From positions 1,241,769-1,305,768 of the forward strand of contig JAEUKT010000002.1 of assembly GCA_016794125.1 (NCBI GenBank): a stretch of DNA of 64,000 bases, written 5' to 3'. The first letter of the stretch is position 1. Each line of letters begins with the position of its first letter. The position numbers and the translations under genes were made by a program. The notes under the pieces were generated by a model. That model had not been told where the DNA came from. It ran no database searches and was given only the letters and a program-made list of their open reading frames with translations. This stretch comes from Alphaproteobacteria bacterium. GTDB taxonomy: Bacteria; Pseudomonadota; Alphaproteobacteria; Micavibrionales; UBA2020. This document shows, one piece after another, positions 18,412-29,461 of this stretch.

Positions 18412-21400
18412 CTACCTGTCCAAAATCGGCGCGAGCCAGCGTTCGGCTTCGGCGACGCTGATGCCGCGGCGGCGGGCGTAGTCTTCCATCTGGTCACGGC
18501 CGATGTTGTTGACGCCCAGGTAATAACTGTCGGGATGCGCGAAATACCAGCCGCTGACCGATGATGCCGGCCACATGGCAAGGCTTTCGGTCAGGATGAT
18601 GCCGGTGTTTTTCTCCACATCCAGCAAATCCCAGATGATGTTTTTCTGCGTATGGTCGGGGCAGGCGGGATAGCCGGGAGCGGGGCGGATGCCGCGGTAT
18701 TCTTCGTCGATCAGCGCGTCATAGCCAAGTTTTTCATCCTGCGCGTAGCCCCAATAATCGCGGCGCACCTGCGCATGCATGTATTCGGCAAAGGCTTCGG
18801 CGAAGCGGTCGGCGACGGCCTTGGCCATCATGCTGCTGTATGGGTCGTTCTTCGCCTCGAATTCCTTCACGATGTCTTCCAGCCCGTCGCCGGCGGTCAC
18901 GGCAAACGCGCCGATGTAATCCTTGCGGCCGCTGTCGATCGGTGCCACGAAATCGGACAGCGAATAATCGGCGCGGCCTTCTTTTTTGCGGATTTGCTGG
19001 CGCAGCCCGTTGATGCGGCTACGTTCGGTTTTGCGGTCTTCGCCGTTGTAAATCACGATGTCTTCGGCTTCGCCCGATGCGGGGAACAGCCCGATCACGC
19101 CGCGCGGGCGCACGCGGCCGTCCTTGATGAAAAACTCGATCATTTTCTGCGCATCGTCGAAAATCTTGCGCGCTTCTTCGCCGCGCTGTTCGTCGTCGAA
19201 AATCTGCGGATATTTCATCAGCATGCCCCAGGTATAGAAAAAGGGCGACCAATCGACATATTCGCGCAAGGTGTCAAATGTGACGTTATCAAACACATGC
19301 ACGCCGGGCTTTGCGGGCACGGGCGGTGTATAGGCTTTCCAGTCGGCGCGGTAGCGGTTCTTCTGCGCCTCGGCAAACGGGATCAGCTCCTTGTTTGGCG
19401 ATTTGTTCAGGAAACGCTCGTTCAGCTGCTTGTATTTCTTCGTCACTTCCGCAAGGTACGGCGTGCGCAGCGTCGCGTTCAGCAGGTTGTTCATCACGCC
19501 GACGGCACGGGACGCATCGGGCACATATACCACGGGATGCTTGTAATGCGGGGCGATTTTCACCGCCGTGTGCATTTCCGACGTCGTCGCGCCGCCGATC
19601 AGCAGGGGGATGGTGAAACCCTGCCGCTGCATTTCTGCGGCCACATGCGCCATTTCCTCCAGCGACGGGGTGATGAGGCCCGAAAGCCCGATCACATCGA
19701 CGTTTTCATCGCGCGCGGTTTGCAAAATTTTCTCCGCCGGCACCATCACGCCCAGATCGACAACGTCATATCCGTTGCATTGCAAAACGATGCCGACGAT
19801 GTTCTTGCCGATGTCATGCACGTCGCCCTTGACGGTCGCGAGCAATACCTTGCCCGCGCTTTTCGCCTTGGTGTCCTTTTCCGCCTCCATGAAGGGTAGC
19901 AGATGCGCGACCGATTGTTTCATGACACGCGCCGATTTCACGACCTGCGGCAGGAACATTTTTCCATCGCCGAACAGGTCGCCCACGATATTCATGCCGG
20001 CCATCAGCGGGCCTTCGATCACTTCCAGCGCGCGCTTGCATTTTTTGCGCGCTTCTTCGGTGTCTTCGTCGATATGTTCGTTGATGCCCTTGACCAGCGC
20101 GTATTCCAGGCGTTTTTCAACGGGGTATTTGCGCCATTCTTTTTCTTCTTCTTTTTCCTTTGCGCCCTTGCCCTTGTATTTTCCGGCAAGGTCCAGCAGG
20201 CGTTCGGTCGCATCGGCACGGCGGTTCAGGATCACGTCCTCCACCGCGTCGCGCAATTCGGCGGGGATGTCGTTATACAGCGCCAGCTGGCCCGCGTTCA
20301 CGATGCCCATATCCATGCCGGCCTTGGTCGCGTGGTACAGGAACACGGCGTGGATCGCCTCGCGCACGGTATTGTTGCCGCGGAAGGAAAACGACACGTT
20401 CGACACGCCGCCGCTGACCAGCGCATGGGGCAGTGTCTGCTTGATCGCGCGCGTCGCCTCGATGAAATCGACGCCGTAGCTGTTATGTTCCTCGATCCCT
20501 GTCGCAACCGCGAAAATGTTCGGGTCGAAAATGATATCTTCGGGCGGGAAGCCGTTTTTCACCAGCAGGTGATAGGCGCGGGTGCAGATTTCCAGCTTGC
20601 GCGCGATCGTATCCGCCTGACCCTTTTCATCGAACGCCATCACGATGACCGCCGCGCCGTAGAGCCGCGCCAGATGCGCCTGTTTCAGGAACGCGTCTTC
20701 GCCTTCCTTCATGCTGATCGAATTGATGATGCTCTTGCCCTGCAGGCATTTTAGGCCTTCCTCGATCACATCCCATTTCGATGAATCGATCATCACGGGT
20801 ACGCGCGCGATATCGGGCTCGGCCGCGATGTTGTTCAGGAAGGTTTTCATGGCAAGCTTTGAATCCAGCATGCCTTCGTCCATGTTGACGTCGATCACCT
20901 GCGCGCCGTTCTGCACCTGATCGAGCGCAATCGCGGTGGCATCCGCATAGCGGCCTTCCTTGATCAGGTCGCGGAATTTGGTGGAACCGGTCACGTTCGT
21001 GCGCTCGCCCACGTTGACGAAAAGGCTGCTGTCGTTCACCTCCAGCGGCTCCAGCCCCGACAGGCGCAGCGCTTTGGGGATTTTGGGCGCGGTGCGCGCG
21101 GGCATTTTCGCAACGGCGGCCGCCAGCGCGCGGATATGCGCGGGCGTGGTGCCGCAGCAGCCGCCCGCGATGTTCAGGAAACCGGATTGCGCCCATTCGC
21201 CCATTTCGGCGGTCATCTGGTCGGGCGTTTCATCATAGCCGCCGAAAGCATTCGGCAGGCCGGCATTGGGATAAACGCAGACATGCGTGTCGGCAATTTT
21301 CGACAGCGTCTGCACGTATTGGCGCATTTCCTTCGGCCCCAGCGCGCAGTTAAGCCCGATGGAAAGCGGGTTGGCGTGCCGCACCGAGTTCCAGAACGCT

Positions 21401-22077
21401 TCCGTCGTCTGCCCCGACAGCGTGCGGCCCGACGCGTCGGTGATGGTGCCGGAAATCATCAGCGGCAGGCGCGTGTTTTTGTCGCCGAAATATTTTTCGC
21501 AGGCGAAAATCGCGGCCTTGGCGTTCAGCGTGTCAAAAATCGTTTCGATCAGCAGCAGATCCGCGCCGCCCTGCACCTGGCCGTCGATGGCCTCGTAGTA
21601 TGATTCCACCAGTTGGTCAAAGGTGATGTTGCGAAAACCGGGGTCGTTGACCTCCGGCGACATCGATGCCGTGCGGCTGGTGGGGCCGATCGCGCCTGCC
21701 ACGAAACGCGGGCGGTCATGCGTGCTAAAACGATCCGCCGCGCGGCGCGCCACCTGCGCTGCCGCAAGGTTCAGGTCGAAACTCAGCTTCTCCATCCCGT
21801 AATCCGCCATCGAAATGCGGTTGGAATTGAAACTGTTGGTCGAAATAATATCCGCGCCCGCCGCCAGATATTCGGCATGGATGCTTTCGATGATGGCGGG
21901 CTGCGTCAGGTTCAAAAGGTCGTTATTGCCCTTCAGCGGCTTTTCCCATGTGGTGAATTGCGCGCCGCGGAAATCGGCCTCCTGCAATTTATGCCCCTGA
22001 ATCATCGTCCCCATCGCGCCATCCAGCACAAGGATGCGCTGCGCCAATGCGGCGGTAATTTCTTTTTGCTTGGTCAT
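18412..22077 (-). CDS. metH: cobalamin-dependent methionine synthase
   Basis: 1221 residues with all four modules. Homocysteine domain: zinc cysteines C244 ([10 protein letters not shown]), C307 and C308 (AGGCCGTTP). Pterin domain: [30 protein letters not shown]. Cobalamin domain: cap region, then [10 protein letters not shown] with lower-ligand His754, and [18 protein letters not shown]-dependent reactivation domain: [12 protein letters not shown] and [18 protein letters not shown]. It transfers methyl from 5-methyl-THF to homocysteine. It is 3 bases after the HerA-like gene, so there is no space for its own cobalamin riboswitch. Confidence 0.98.
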   Translation of the reverse strand: MTKQKEITAALAQRILVLDGAMGTMIQGHKLQEADFRGAQFTTWEKPLKGNNDLLNLTQPAIIESIHAEYLAAGADIISTNSFNSNRISMADYGMEKLSFDLNLAAAQVARRAADRFSTHDRPRFVAGAIGPTSRTASMSPEVNDPGFRNITFDQLVESYYEAIDGQVQGGADLLLIETIFDTLNAKAAIFACEKYFGDKNTRLPLMISGTITDASGRTLSGQTTEAFWNSVRHANPLSIGLNCALGPKEMRQYVQTLSKIADTHVCVYPNAGLPNAFGGYDETPDQMTAEMGEWAQSGFLNIAGGCCGTTPAHIRALAAAVAKMPARTAPKIPKALRLSGLEPLEVNDSSLFVNVGERTNVTGSTKFRDLIKEGRYADATAIALDQVQNGAQVIDVNMDEGMLDSKLAMKTFLNNIAAEPDIARVPVMIDSSKWDVIEEGLKCLQGKSIINSISMKEGEDAFLKQAHLARLYGAAVIVMAFDEKGQADTIARKLEICTRAYHLLVKNGFPPEDIIFDPNIFAVATGIEEHNSYGVDFIEATRAIKQTLPHALVSGGVSNVSFSFRGNNTVREAIHAVFLYHATKAGMDMGIVNAGQLALYNDIPAELRDAVEDVILNRRADATERLLDLAGKYKGKGAKEKEEEKEWRKYPVEKRLEYALVKGINEHIDEDTEEARKKCKRALEVIEGPLMAGMNIVGDLFGDGKMFLPQVVKSARVMKQSVAHLLPFMEAEKDTKAKSAGKVLLATVKGDVHDIGKNIVGIVLQCNGYDVVDLGVMVPAEKILQTARDENVDVIGLSGLITPSLEEMAHVAAEMQRQGFTIPLLIGGATTSEMHTAVKIAPHYKHPVVYVPDASRAVGVMNNLLNATLRTPYLAEVTKKYKQLNERFLNKSPNKELIPFAEAQKNRYRADWKAYTPPVPAKPGVHVFDNVTFDTLREYVDWSPFFYTWGMLMKYPQIFDDEQRGEEARKIFDDAQKMIEFFIKDGRVRPRGVIGLFPASGEAEDIVIYNGEDRKTERSRINGLRQQIRKKEGRADYSLSDFVAPIDSGRKDYIGAFAVTAGDGLEDIVKEFEAKNDPYSSMMAKAVADRFAEAFAEYMHAQVRRDYWGYAQDEKLGYDALIDEEYRGIRPAPGYPACPDHTQKNIIWDLLDVEKNTGIILTESLAMWPASSVSGWYFAHPDSYYLGVNNIGRDQMEDYARRRGISVAEAERWLAPILDR

Positions 22078-22080
22078 TTT

Positions 22081-23643
22081 TTACCTTCTGCGCCCCGATC
22101 CGCCCATCAGCGAGCCCAACAGCCCGCGCATGATTTCGCGGCCGACGCTGGAGGCCATGCTGCGGGTGGCGGAGGTGGCTGCTTTTTCGATCAGGCCGGG
22201 TTTGCGGCCGCCGCGCGGGCCGGTGGTGCCGAAGATAATGTCGTTCAGCACGCTGCCGCCGCCGGTTTGCGGGGCGGGCGCGGGCGTGGTTGTTTTCGGC
22301 GCGTCGTGTTTGCTGCCCCAGCCGCCGGATGTGTGGGCGGGCTGTTGCGGCGCGGGCGCGGGGGCTTGTTGCTGGCGTTGTCCCTGCAGCACTTCGAATG
22401 CGGATTCACGGTCGATGGCCTGTTCGTAAAATCCGGCGACGGGCGACTGCGCGATCACGCCAGCGCGTTCGTCGTCGCTCAGCGCGCCGATGCGGCTGTG
22501 CGGCGGGAAGATATAGCATTGCTCGACCATCGTCGGCGTGCCCTTGGCATCCAGTACGGATACCAATGCCTCGCCCACGCCCAGTTCGGTGATGATGTCT
22601 GATGTTTTAAACGCGGGGTTCGGGCGCATGGTGTCGGCGGCGGTATCGACGGCTTTTTTGTCGATGGGGGTAAATGCGCGCAGGGCATGTTGCACGCGAT
22701 GCGCCAGCTGGCCGAGGATGGTGGGCGGAATATCGGACGGGCTTTGCGTGACGAAATAAATGCCGACGCCCTTGGAACGCACCAACCGCACGACCTGCTC
22801 GATTTTTTCCACCAGCGGCTTGGGCGTATCGCGGAACAACAGGTGCGCTTCGTCGAAAAAGAAAACCAGCTTCGGCTTCGGCAGGTCGCCGACTTCGGGC
22901 AGGGTTTCGTACAGCTCCGACAGCATCCAGAGCAGGAAAGTCGAATAGACGACGGGCGACAGCAGCAGTTTATCGGCGGCCAGAATGCTGACGATGCCGC
23001 GCCCCGCATTATCCGACTGGAGCAAATCCATCACGTTGAATGCCGGTTCGCCGAAGAAATCCTTCGCGCCTTCGTTTTCCAGCGTGAGGATGCCGCGCTG
23101 GATGATGCCGAGCGATGCGGGCGACAGGTGGCCGTATTGCGGCTTGAATTTATCGAGGTTTTCCTGCACCAGCTGGATCAGCGCATTCATGTCTTTCAGG
23201 TCGAGCAGCAGCAATCCGGCTTCGTCCGCGATGCGGTAGAGGATCATCAGCACCGATGCCTGTGTCTCGTTCAGGTTCATCAACCGGCCGAGCAGCTGCG
23301 GGCCGATTTCCGACAGCGTCGTGCGCACCGGATGGCCCTTTTTGCCATACACATCCCAGAACATGACGGGGCAGGGGGCATAATCGAATTCGGCCAGTTT
23401 CAGCAGGTCCAGACGCGCCTTGATGCGGTCGCTTGCCGCGCCCGCTGCGCCCATGCCGGAAAGATCACCCTTCACATCGGCCATGAAAACCGGCACGCCG
23501 TTGCGGCTGAACAATTCGGCCAGCGTTTGCAGCGTGACGGTCTTGCCCGTGCCGGTCGCGCCCGCGATCAACCCGTGGCGGTTGGCGAGGTTGGGCAGGA
23601 TATCGATATAGGTGTCGGCGGTTTTCGATTTTGCGAATTGCAT
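22081..23643 (-). CDS. HerA/DUF853-type ATPase
   Basis: 520-residue P-loop NTPase of the DUF853 (YjgR-like) group, related to the HerA/FtsK translocases. Walker A GATGTGKT lies at residues 28-35 and Walker B in KLVFFFDEAHLLF, followed by VRSKGVGIYFVTQSPSDIP, a characteristic sensor stretch. The C-terminal ~100 residues are Gln/Pro/Gly-rich and end in a basic tail GGSGRRR. Substrate unknown. Within a leftward operon rnd - this gene - metH. Confidence 0.88.
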   Translation of the reverse strand: MQFAKSKTADTYIDILPNLANRHGLIAGATGTGKTVTLQTLAELFSRNGVPVFMADVKGDLSGMGAAGAASDRIKARLDLLKLAEFDYAPCPVMFWDVYGKKGHPVRTTLSEIGPQLLGRLMNLNETQASVLMILYRIADEAGLLLLDLKDMNALIQLVQENLDKFKPQYGHLSPASLGIIQRGILTLENEGAKDFFGEPAFNVMDLLQSDNAGRGIVSILAADKLLLSPVVYSTFLLWMLSELYETLPEVGDLPKPKLVFFFDEAHLLFRDTPKPLVEKIEQVVRLVRSKGVGIYFVTQSPSDIPPTILGQLAHRVQHALRAFTPIDKKAVDTAADTMRPNPAFKTSDIITELGVGEALVSVLDAKGTPTMVEQCYIFPPHSRIGALSDDERAGVIAQSPVAGFYEQAIDRESAFEVLQGQRQQQAPAPAPQQPAHTSGGWGSKHDAPKTTTPAPAPQTGGGSVLNDIIFGTTGPRGGRKPGLIEKAATSATRSMASSVGREIMRGLLGSLMGGSGRRR

Positions 23644-23677
23644 GATGATGCTCCAGCTCCGCCCCGCCTGCGGAAAA

Positions 23678-24850
23678 TTATTCGGCGGGCTTGGTATCGG
23701 TCGGCACCAGTTTCAGCTTGCCGTTTTCAACGGCGATCGCCAGCTTGCCGTCGCGCAGCTCCAGCGCTTCCTTGCCGAACAGCTTATACCGCCAGCCGGA
23801 CATGGCGGCCACTTTCGCTTCCTTGCCAAACGCGGCGATCAGTTCAAGGTCGGAGGCGACGCAGAGCAGTTTCGGCGCCACCTGCGCCTCTTCGCAGCGC
23901 AGTTTCAGCAGCACGCGGAGCAGGTCGATGGTGGGGGCCATGCCGGGCGGCAGATGCGCGCGGGGTTCCCATTTCGGTCCGTCGGACTCGTCCATCTCCA
24001 TGCCGCGCTTCACGGCGGCCAGCAATTCCTGCGCGCGTTCGCTTTCGGCAAATCCGCGGTTGACGTTGCGCATTTTGCCCAGCGCTTCGGCATTGGTCGG
24101 CGGGTGCGTGGCGATTTCGGCCAGCGCTTCGTCCTTCATGATGCGGCCGCGCGGCACATCGGCCTGCTGCGCCAGCGTTTCGCGCCATGCGGCGACTTCC
24201 TTCAACACGCAGAGTGCGCGGGTTTTATGGCTCGGGATCTTGATGCGCTCCCACGCTTCTTCGGGGCGGGAGATGTAATTTTCCTTGTCGGAGAGATTTT
24301 TCATCTCGTCCTTGATCCACGCGGTACGTTCAAGTTTTTCCACCCGCTCCGCCAGCTTCAGGAATATTTTGCGCAGATGCGTCACATCGGCCAGCGCGTA
24401 TTTCAGCTGTTTCGATGTCAGCGGGCGCATCGCCCAGTCGGTGAAGCGGGAGGATTTATCCAGCTGCTTCTTGACGATCGAATTGACCAGCACCTCATAC
24501 GAAACCTGCTCGCCATATCCGCAGACCATCGCGGCCACCTGTGTATCGAAAATCGGCGTGGGCAGCTTGCCCATGTGGTTGTAGAAAATCTCGAGATCCT
24601 GGCGGCAGGCATGGAATACCTTCAGCACTTCCTTGTCGCGCAGGAAATCGTAGAACGGCTCCAGATCGATGCCCTCCGCCAGCGGGTCGATCGCATAGGC
24701 TTCCTCGTCATCGCCCGCCACCTGTATCAGGCACAGGTTCGGGTAATAAGTGCGCTCGCGGATGAATTCCGTATCGACCGTCACGAAATCCGATTTCCGG
24801 AGCTTCGTGCAGAGGGTTTTCAGGTCTTTGGATGTTGTGATCAGGGTCAT
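23678..24850 (-). CDS. rnd: ribonuclease D
   Basis: 390-residue 3'-5' exoribonuclease of the DEDDy family, involved in tRNA 3'-end trimming. Exo motifs: VTVDTEFIRERTYYP (I), VFHACRQDLEIFYNHMG (II), and the Tyr-containing third motif in QLKYALADVTHLRKI (III). A C-terminal HRDC-like helical region follows (NRGFAESERAQELLAAVKRG). Length is normal. 34 bases separate it from the downstream HerA-like gene. Confidence 0.95.
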   Translation of the reverse strand: MTLITTSKDLKTLCTKLRKSDFVTVDTEFIRERTYYPNLCLIQVAGDDEEAYAIDPLAEGIDLEPFYDFLRDKEVLKVFHACRQDLEIFYNHMGKLPTPIFDTQVAAMVCGYGEQVSYEVLVNSIVKKQLDKSSRFTDWAMRPLTSKQLKYALADVTHLRKIFLKLAERVEKLERTAWIKDEMKNLSDKENYISRPEEAWERIKIPSHKTRALCVLKEVAAWRETLAQQADVPRGRIMKDEALAEIATHPPTNAEALGKMRNVNRGFAESERAQELLAAVKRGMEMDESDGPKWEPRAHLPPGMAPTIDLLRVLLKLRCEEAQVAPKLLCVASDLELIAAFGKEAKVAAMSGWRYKLFGKEALELRDGKLAIAVENGKLKLVPTDTKPAE

Positions 24851-24927
24851 GGTAATTCAGTAACTTAATGAAATTCGCCTGCTTTCGCTATGGTTATTTT
24901 CAGGCAAAAACGGCGGATTTGCTGAGG

Positions 24928-25716
24928 TCAGGCGGGGGTGAAGCGTTTTTTTGCCGCCTGCATGGCGGGGGTCGTGATCTGCTGCCAGATACGGTCGCCC
25001 AAGGCATCGGCGGTCATGCTGCCCAGATAGGCCGTACCCGCAATCACGGGCATGGTGTCGATGCCCTTCATACCGTCATAGGAATTGCGGTTGAAGCGCT
25101 GGCGCAAGACATCTGCAAGGGGCGTCGATTTGCCCGCAGCGTAATCCGCCACACGGTTGAACATGCCCAGCACTTTTTTGTCATACAGCTGCGCGATGCT
25201 GCTCTGCTGGAAATGGTCGAAACGCTGGCGCATGCCCTCCGCAGTATTGGCGGCGAATGATCCGGCAGGGTTGCTGACGGGCAGGGCGATGCCGGTGGCG
25301 GAGCCGATTTTCGCCATCAGGTAGTTTTCAAATACAAACGCATCACCCTCCAACAAACGGATCAGGCTTGCGGAGCGGTCGAAGCTTAAATTGTTCATCA
25401 TCTTGTGGTCGGCAATATTGCGCATCTGCCATAAATGCCGCAATTCATGCGCCATCGTGCGCACCATCTGCTTGCGCGGCAGGAAAATATTCAGCTGGAT
25501 TTCGGTTTTGTCACGCGGGTCTTTTGCACCATTGCGCAGGTTGCCAAGTGCGGTGAAGGTGATAGACGGGCGGAATTTGAAGCCAAATCCTTCCTTTTCG
25601 GCAAGTTCCAGCAGCGCCGCCCCCTCCGGTACGGATGCGATCAGGCGCGTAGCGCGCTGGATGCGCCAGTCGCCCCATTTTTCCAGCAGCTTGTTAATGT
25701 TTTGAAGAATCTGCAT
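24928..25716 (-). CDS. putative zincin metallopeptidase (DUF6782-like)
   Basis: 262 residues. A central HELRH (H90, E91, H94) in RTMAHELRHLWQMR is an HExxH zinc site, and the glutamate-containing stretch LLEGDAFVFENYLMAK downstream could supply the third ligand. This resembles the DUF6782 putative metallopeptidase domain. The protein lacks an obvious signal peptide and ends AAKKRFTPA. Substrate unknown. It has its own leftward TTGACATAA promoter, unlike the housekeeping genes downstream (rnd starts 77 bases after its stop). Confidence 0.7.
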   Translation of the reverse strand: MQILQNINKLLEKWGDWRIQRATRLIASVPEGAALLELAEKEGFGFKFRPSITFTALGNLRNGAKDPRDKTEIQLNIFLPRKQMVRTMAHELRHLWQMRNIADHKMMNNLSFDRSASLIRLLEGDAFVFENYLMAKIGSATGIALPVSNPAGSFAANTAEGMRQRFDHFQQSSIAQLYDKKVLGMFNRVADYAAGKSTPLADVLRQRFNRNSYDGMKGIDTMPVIAGTAYLGSMTADALGDRIWQQITTPAMQAAKKRFTPA

Positions 25717-25749
25717 TTTTAACCGGATTGCCTGTAACAGCCTTGCCGC

Positions 25750-25778
25750 AGGTTACGCGAGATGTATGATTATGTCAA
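25750..25778 (-). promoter_or_regulatory. sigma70-type promoter of the TTGACATAA group (zincin gene)
   Basis: Reading leftward, TTGACA at 25778-25773 (extended TTGACATAAT), a 17-base spacer and TAACCT at 25755-25750, about 35 bases before the ATG at 25716. It is the sixth and only minus-strand copy of this motif in the window. A weaker rightward pair for aspS (TTGCCG at 25743, TATGAT at 25765) overlaps it. Confidence 0.55.
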
Positions 25779-25876
25779 AGCGAATATCGCCAAGCCTTTA
25801 AAATCCTTCATTTTCAGGTGCTTTCCTGCTAAAAAAGACAGTCGTTTTTGCCGCTTATTCTTAAGGAATTGAAACC

Positions 25877-27703
25877 ATGTCTATCTATCGCTCCCATACC
25901 TGCGGCCAGCTGCGCGGCACCGATGCCGGCAAAGAGGTCAGAATTTCCGGTTGGGTTCACCGCAAGCGCGATCATGGCGGTTTGCTGTTCGTCGACCTGC
26001 GCGACCATTACGGCCTGACGCAATGCGTCATCAATTCCGACAACCCTGTTTTCGCGGAACTGGAGCGCACGCGCCTTGAAAACGTGATCATGATCACGGG
26101 CGAGGTTGTGACCCGCATGGCCGGCACCCAGAACAAGGACCTGCCCACCGGCGAGATCGAGGTGAAGGTGAAAACCTTTGAACTTCTGTCGTCCCCCGTG
26201 ACCGACATGCTGCCCCTGCAGGTCAACGCCGAAGAAAACTACGGCGAAGAAGTGCGCCTGCGCTACCGCTTCCTCGATCTCCGCCGCGAGGTCATTCACA
26301 AAAACATCATGCTGCGCTCGGACGTGATTTATTCGATGCGCCGCCGCATGGTGGAGCAGGGCTTCCGCGAATTCCAGACCCCGATCCTGACCGCATCGTC
26401 GCCCGAAGGCGCGCGCGACTTCCTTGTGCCGTCGCGTCTGCATCCCGGCAAATTCTACGCGCTGCCGCAGGCACCGCAGCAGTTCAAACAGCTGCTGATG
26501 ATGTCGGGCTTCGACCGCTACTTCCAGATCGCACCCTGCTTCCGCGACGAAGACGCGCGCGCCGACCGCACGGCGGGCGAATTCTACCAGCTCGACATGG
26601 AAATGTCCTTCGTGACGCAGGATGACGTGTTCAGCGTCATGGAAAAAGTCATCGGCGGCGTGTTCGAGGAATTCGCCGATTTCACCGGCAAGAAACAGGC
26701 CGTGTCGCCTGCTCCCTGGATCCGCATTCCTTACGATGAATCCATGCTGAAATACGGCAACGATAAACCCGACCTGCGCAACCCGCTGGTGATTGTCGAT
26801 GTGACCTCTGTGTTTGCGCGCGCCGATGTGGAATTCAAGGCGTTCAAGGGCGTGATCGAAAAAGGCGGCGTTGTGCGCGCCATCCGCGCGCCCAAGGTTT
26901 CCGACCGCCCGCGCAGCTTCTTCGACAAACTGAACGCATGGGCGCAAAGCGAAGGCGCGCCCGGCCTTGGCTATGTGACGCTGGAAGGCGCAGAAGGCAA
27001 AGGCCCGATCGCGAAATTCCTGCCCGCCGCAGCGCTGGATGAGTTGAAAAAACTCACCGGCGCGGAAAGCGGCGATGCCGTGTTCTTTGCCGCCGATCAG
27101 GCCGACAAAGCCGCATCGCTCGCCGGCAAGGCGCGCACGAAAATCGGCGAAGACATGGACATCATCGAAAAAGACACCTTCAAATTCTGCTGGGTCATCG
27201 ATTACCCCATGTTCGAACTGAACGATAAAACGAACAAGATCGACTTCTCCCACAACCCCTTCTCCATGCCCCAGGGCGGGTTGAAGGCGCTGCAGACTCA
27301 GGAGCCACTCAAGATTAAAGCGACGCAGTATGACTGCGTGGCGAACGGGCTCGAACTCTGCTCCGGCGGTATCCGCAACCACATGCCCGAAGCGATGGAA
27401 AAAGCGTTTGAAATCGCAGGCTATCCCGCAGGCGCCGTGCAGGAAAAATTCGGCGGCATGTATAACGCGTTCAAGCTGGGCGCACCGCCCCACGGCGGCT
27501 GCGCATTCGGTATCGACCGCATCATCATGATGCTGGCGAAAGAACCCAACATTCGCGAAGTCATCGCCTTCCCGATGAACCAGCAGGCCGAAGATTTGAT
27601 GATGGGCGCACCTTCCCCCGCCGAGCCGCACCAGCTGAAAGACGTTTCGATCAAGCTGGACCTGCCGAAAGCGGCCGTGAAGGACATCAAGCAGGCGAGC
27701 TAA
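25877..27703 (+). CDS. aspS: aspartyl-tRNA synthetase
   Basis: 608-residue class II synthetase charging tRNA-Asp, possibly also tRNA-Asn (bacterial-type, non-discriminating forms are common in this group). N-terminal OB-fold ([20 protein letters not shown]), active-site domain with [22 protein letters not shown], motif 2 in [19 protein letters not shown], the bacterial GAD insertion domain (about residues 290-420) and motif 3 [18 protein letters not shown]. The GEFYQLD form of motif 2 is typical of alphaproteobacteria. About 110 bases of leader precede the ATG. Confidence 0.98.
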   Translation: MSIYRSHTCGQLRGTDAGKEVRISGWVHRKRDHGGLLFVDLRDHYGLTQCVINSDNPVFAELERTRLENVIMITGEVVTRMAGTQNKDLPTGEIEVKVKTFELLSSPVTDMLPLQVNAEENYGEEVRLRYRFLDLRREVIHKNIMLRSDVIYSMRRRMVEQGFREFQTPILTASSPEGARDFLVPSRLHPGKFYALPQAPQQFKQLLMMSGFDRYFQIAPCFRDEDARADRTAGEFYQLDMEMSFVTQDDVFSVMEKVIGGVFEEFADFTGKKQAVSPAPWIRIPYDESMLKYGNDKPDLRNPLVIVDVTSVFARADVEFKAFKGVIEKGGVVRAIRAPKVSDRPRSFFDKLNAWAQSEGAPGLGYVTLEGAEGKGPIAKFLPAAALDELKKLTGAESGDAVFFAADQADKAASLAGKARTKIGEDMDIIEKDTFKFCWVIDYPMFELNDKTNKIDFSHNPFSMPQGGLKALQTQEPLKIKATQYDCVANGLELCSGGIRNHMPEAMEKAFEIAGYPAGAVQEKFGGMYNAFKLGAPPHGGCAFGIDRIIMMLAKEPNIREVIAFPMNQQAEDLMMGAPSPAEPHQLKDVSIKLDLPKAAVKDIKQAS

Positions 27704-27733
27704 CGGCGTTTTGCGGCGGAAGGAGGTACTTCA

Positions 27734-28363
27734 TTGAAAAAAGACCTCACCGCAGCATTCCTGAAAGTGGTCGGCGATTACATGCTCGTCGAAACGCCGA
27801 TTGCGCGGGCGGATGTTGCGTTGCTGTTCGGCGGCGAACATGCGGACGAGATTGCGAACCATGCGGCGGATCTTTACCATCAGGGTTATTTCGGGCTCAT
27901 CGTCGTTTCCGGCGCGCCATCCACGTCGAAGGGCGTGATGGAGGCGAAGCAGATGCGCGATGTGCTGGTGGCGCGCGGCGTGCCCGACGATATTATCATG
28001 ATCGAGGACAAGGCGACCAATACCGGCGAAAACGTAAAATATTCGATGGCGTTGCTCGATAAAACCAAAGGCCTTGAAAATATCTCATCGGTGCTGGGCA
28101 TCGGGCAGATCCACGGGTCGCGCCGCTTCCTGATGACGCTGGAACAGCATTGGCCGCAGGTGACGAAGATGTTCACCGCGCCCAATTATTATCCCGTCAG
28201 CCGCGAGGAATGGCACACGCATCCTACCTTCCGCCGCGCGGTGCTGAAGGAATTCAACAAGGTCGCGCCGTATAAGAAAAAGGGTTTCATCCGCGAGGTG
28301 GATATGGCGAAGGTGAAGCGTGACATCAAGAACTGTCCGCCGCCGAAAGGTACCAAGCCATGA
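27734..28363 (+). CDS. YdcF/ElyC-like DUF218 protein
   Basis: 209 residues with the DUF218 Rossmann-like core: VALLFGGEHADEIANHAADL, GLIVVSGAPSTSKG, and the family motif in MIEDKATNTGENVKYS. SanA/ElyC relatives act in envelope and peptidoglycan homeostasis, but this protein has no membrane anchor and is closer to YdcF. The start is TTG at 27734, supported by a near-perfect AAGGAGGT 7 bases upstream. The stop overlaps the next ATG (ATGA). Confidence 0.85.
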   Translation: MKKDLTAAFLKVVGDYMLVETPIARADVALLFGGEHADEIANHAADLYHQGYFGLIVVSGAPSTSKGVMEAKQMRDVLVARGVPDDIIMIEDKATNTGENVKYSMALLDKTKGLENISSVLGIGQIHGSRRFLMTLEQHWPQVTKMFTAPNYYPVSREEWHTHPTFRRAVLKEFNKVAPYKKKGFIREVDMAKVKRDIKNCPPPKGTKP

Positions 28364-29451
28364 AACGCGAAATCCGCAAATCGACGCATCGCGCGCCGCA
28401 AAAACCGCTCCCGAAAAAAACGGCGGCAAAACCGCGGCGCGAAAACCTGCCCGTCGTCCTGCGCTGCGCCCCCGGGCTGTCGCACCTGCTGCAGCATGAA
28501 ATGAAATTCCGCAAATTGATGGAACGCGGCGCGCGCCCGACGGAAATTTTCCAGCGCAACCACGACCTGCTGTTTTTGAAAAACGTCGCGAGCCCCCAGA
28601 ACCTTGCGCAGATGCGCATTGCCGAGGATGCGGGCGATTGCGTGATGCACGGGCAGTTCAAGATTTCACCCACGATGCTCGACCGCGCGGCGGACGAGTT
28701 GCGCCGTGTAACGCATCCGCTGAAACTGGCAGTTACCGCTGACGGCCGCCATTTCGACCGCCGCGACATGGAACGGTTTTTCCGCCGCGAATTGCAGCAG
28801 CGCGGCGTGTATCTGGCCGAAGAAGGCGAGATGCTGTGGCTGTTCGTCGTCGATGAAAAATTCTACCTTGTGCGGGAAACCGCGCATGAAGACAACGCCT
28901 GGGCACGCTACCTGCGCCGCCATGAACGCGAAGGCAGCCTGCCACCCACGATCGCCGCCGCGATGGCGTTTATTGCCAAGCCGCAGGAGAATGAAACCGT
29001 ACTCGACCCCTGCTGCGGCAGCGGCACGCTGCTGGCGGAAATTTACGGGCTGCAATCGAAAATCGGCAAGCTGACGGGCTTCGACCTTGACCCCGAAGCG
29101 GTCAAGGCGGCGCGCGACAATATCCGCAAAATCCCGCAGGCCGAGGCCTTCACCGGCGACGGCACGTTGACCGGCCGCCCTGATGCGTCGATCGACCTTG
29201 TGATGGCGAACCTGCCCTTTGGCAAGCAGTTTGGCAAAAAAGAAGACAACCCGGTGCTATACACCGCGATGGTGGCGGAAATGATCCGCCTTGCGAAAAA
29301 ACCGGCTTTCCGCGCCGTGCTGCTGACATCGGATGTGCCTGCATTCAAAACCGCGATGCAGGCGCACCGGCAATTGAAATATGACGAAGCCTTCACCGTG
29401 AAAATCCGCGGCGAGGCGACGCGCTGTTATCTGTTGACCTTTAAATTGTGA
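28360..29451 (+). CDS. THUMP-like SAM-dependent RNA methyltransferase
   Basis: 363 residues. The basic N-terminus (KREIRKSTHRAPQKPLPKKT) is followed by a THUMP-like RNA-binding region and a Rossmann methyltransferase domain: motif I LDPCCGSGTLLAEIYG, motif II GFDLDPEAVKAARDNI and catalytic motif MANLPFGKQFG, the NLPFG form of N-methyltransferases of the Trm14/THUMPD3 and RlmL type. Likely modifies a guanine in tRNA or rRNA; the exact target cannot be told. Translationally coupled to the DUF218 gene. Confidence 0.82.
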   Translation: MKREIRKSTHRAPQKPLPKKTAAKPRRENLPVVLRCAPGLSHLLQHEMKFRKLMERGARPTEIFQRNHDLLFLKNVASPQNLAQMRIAEDAGDCVMHGQFKISPTMLDRAADELRRVTHPLKLAVTADGRHFDRRDMERFFRRELQQRGVYLAEEGEMLWLFVVDEKFYLVRETAHEDNAWARYLRRHEREGSLPPTIAAAMAFIAKPQENETVLDPCCGSGTLLAEIYGLQSKIGKLTGFDLDPEAVKAARDNIRKIPQAEAFTGDGTLTGRPDASIDLVMANLPFGKQFGKKEDNPVLYTAMVAEMIRLAKKPAFRAVLLTSDVPAFKTAMQAHRQLKYDEAFTVKIRGEATRCYLLTFKL

Positions 29452-29461
29452 GTTCGCGCAT

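Noticed and set aside
18400..22080. Cobalamin riboswitch for metH
   Set aside because: Only 3 bases separate metH from the preceding gene; no leader exists.
25829..27631. 600-codon leftward frame across aspS
   Set aside because: His/Gln/Arg-rich product with no family pattern, fully inside the well-supported aspS; long antisense frames are expected in GC-rich DNA.
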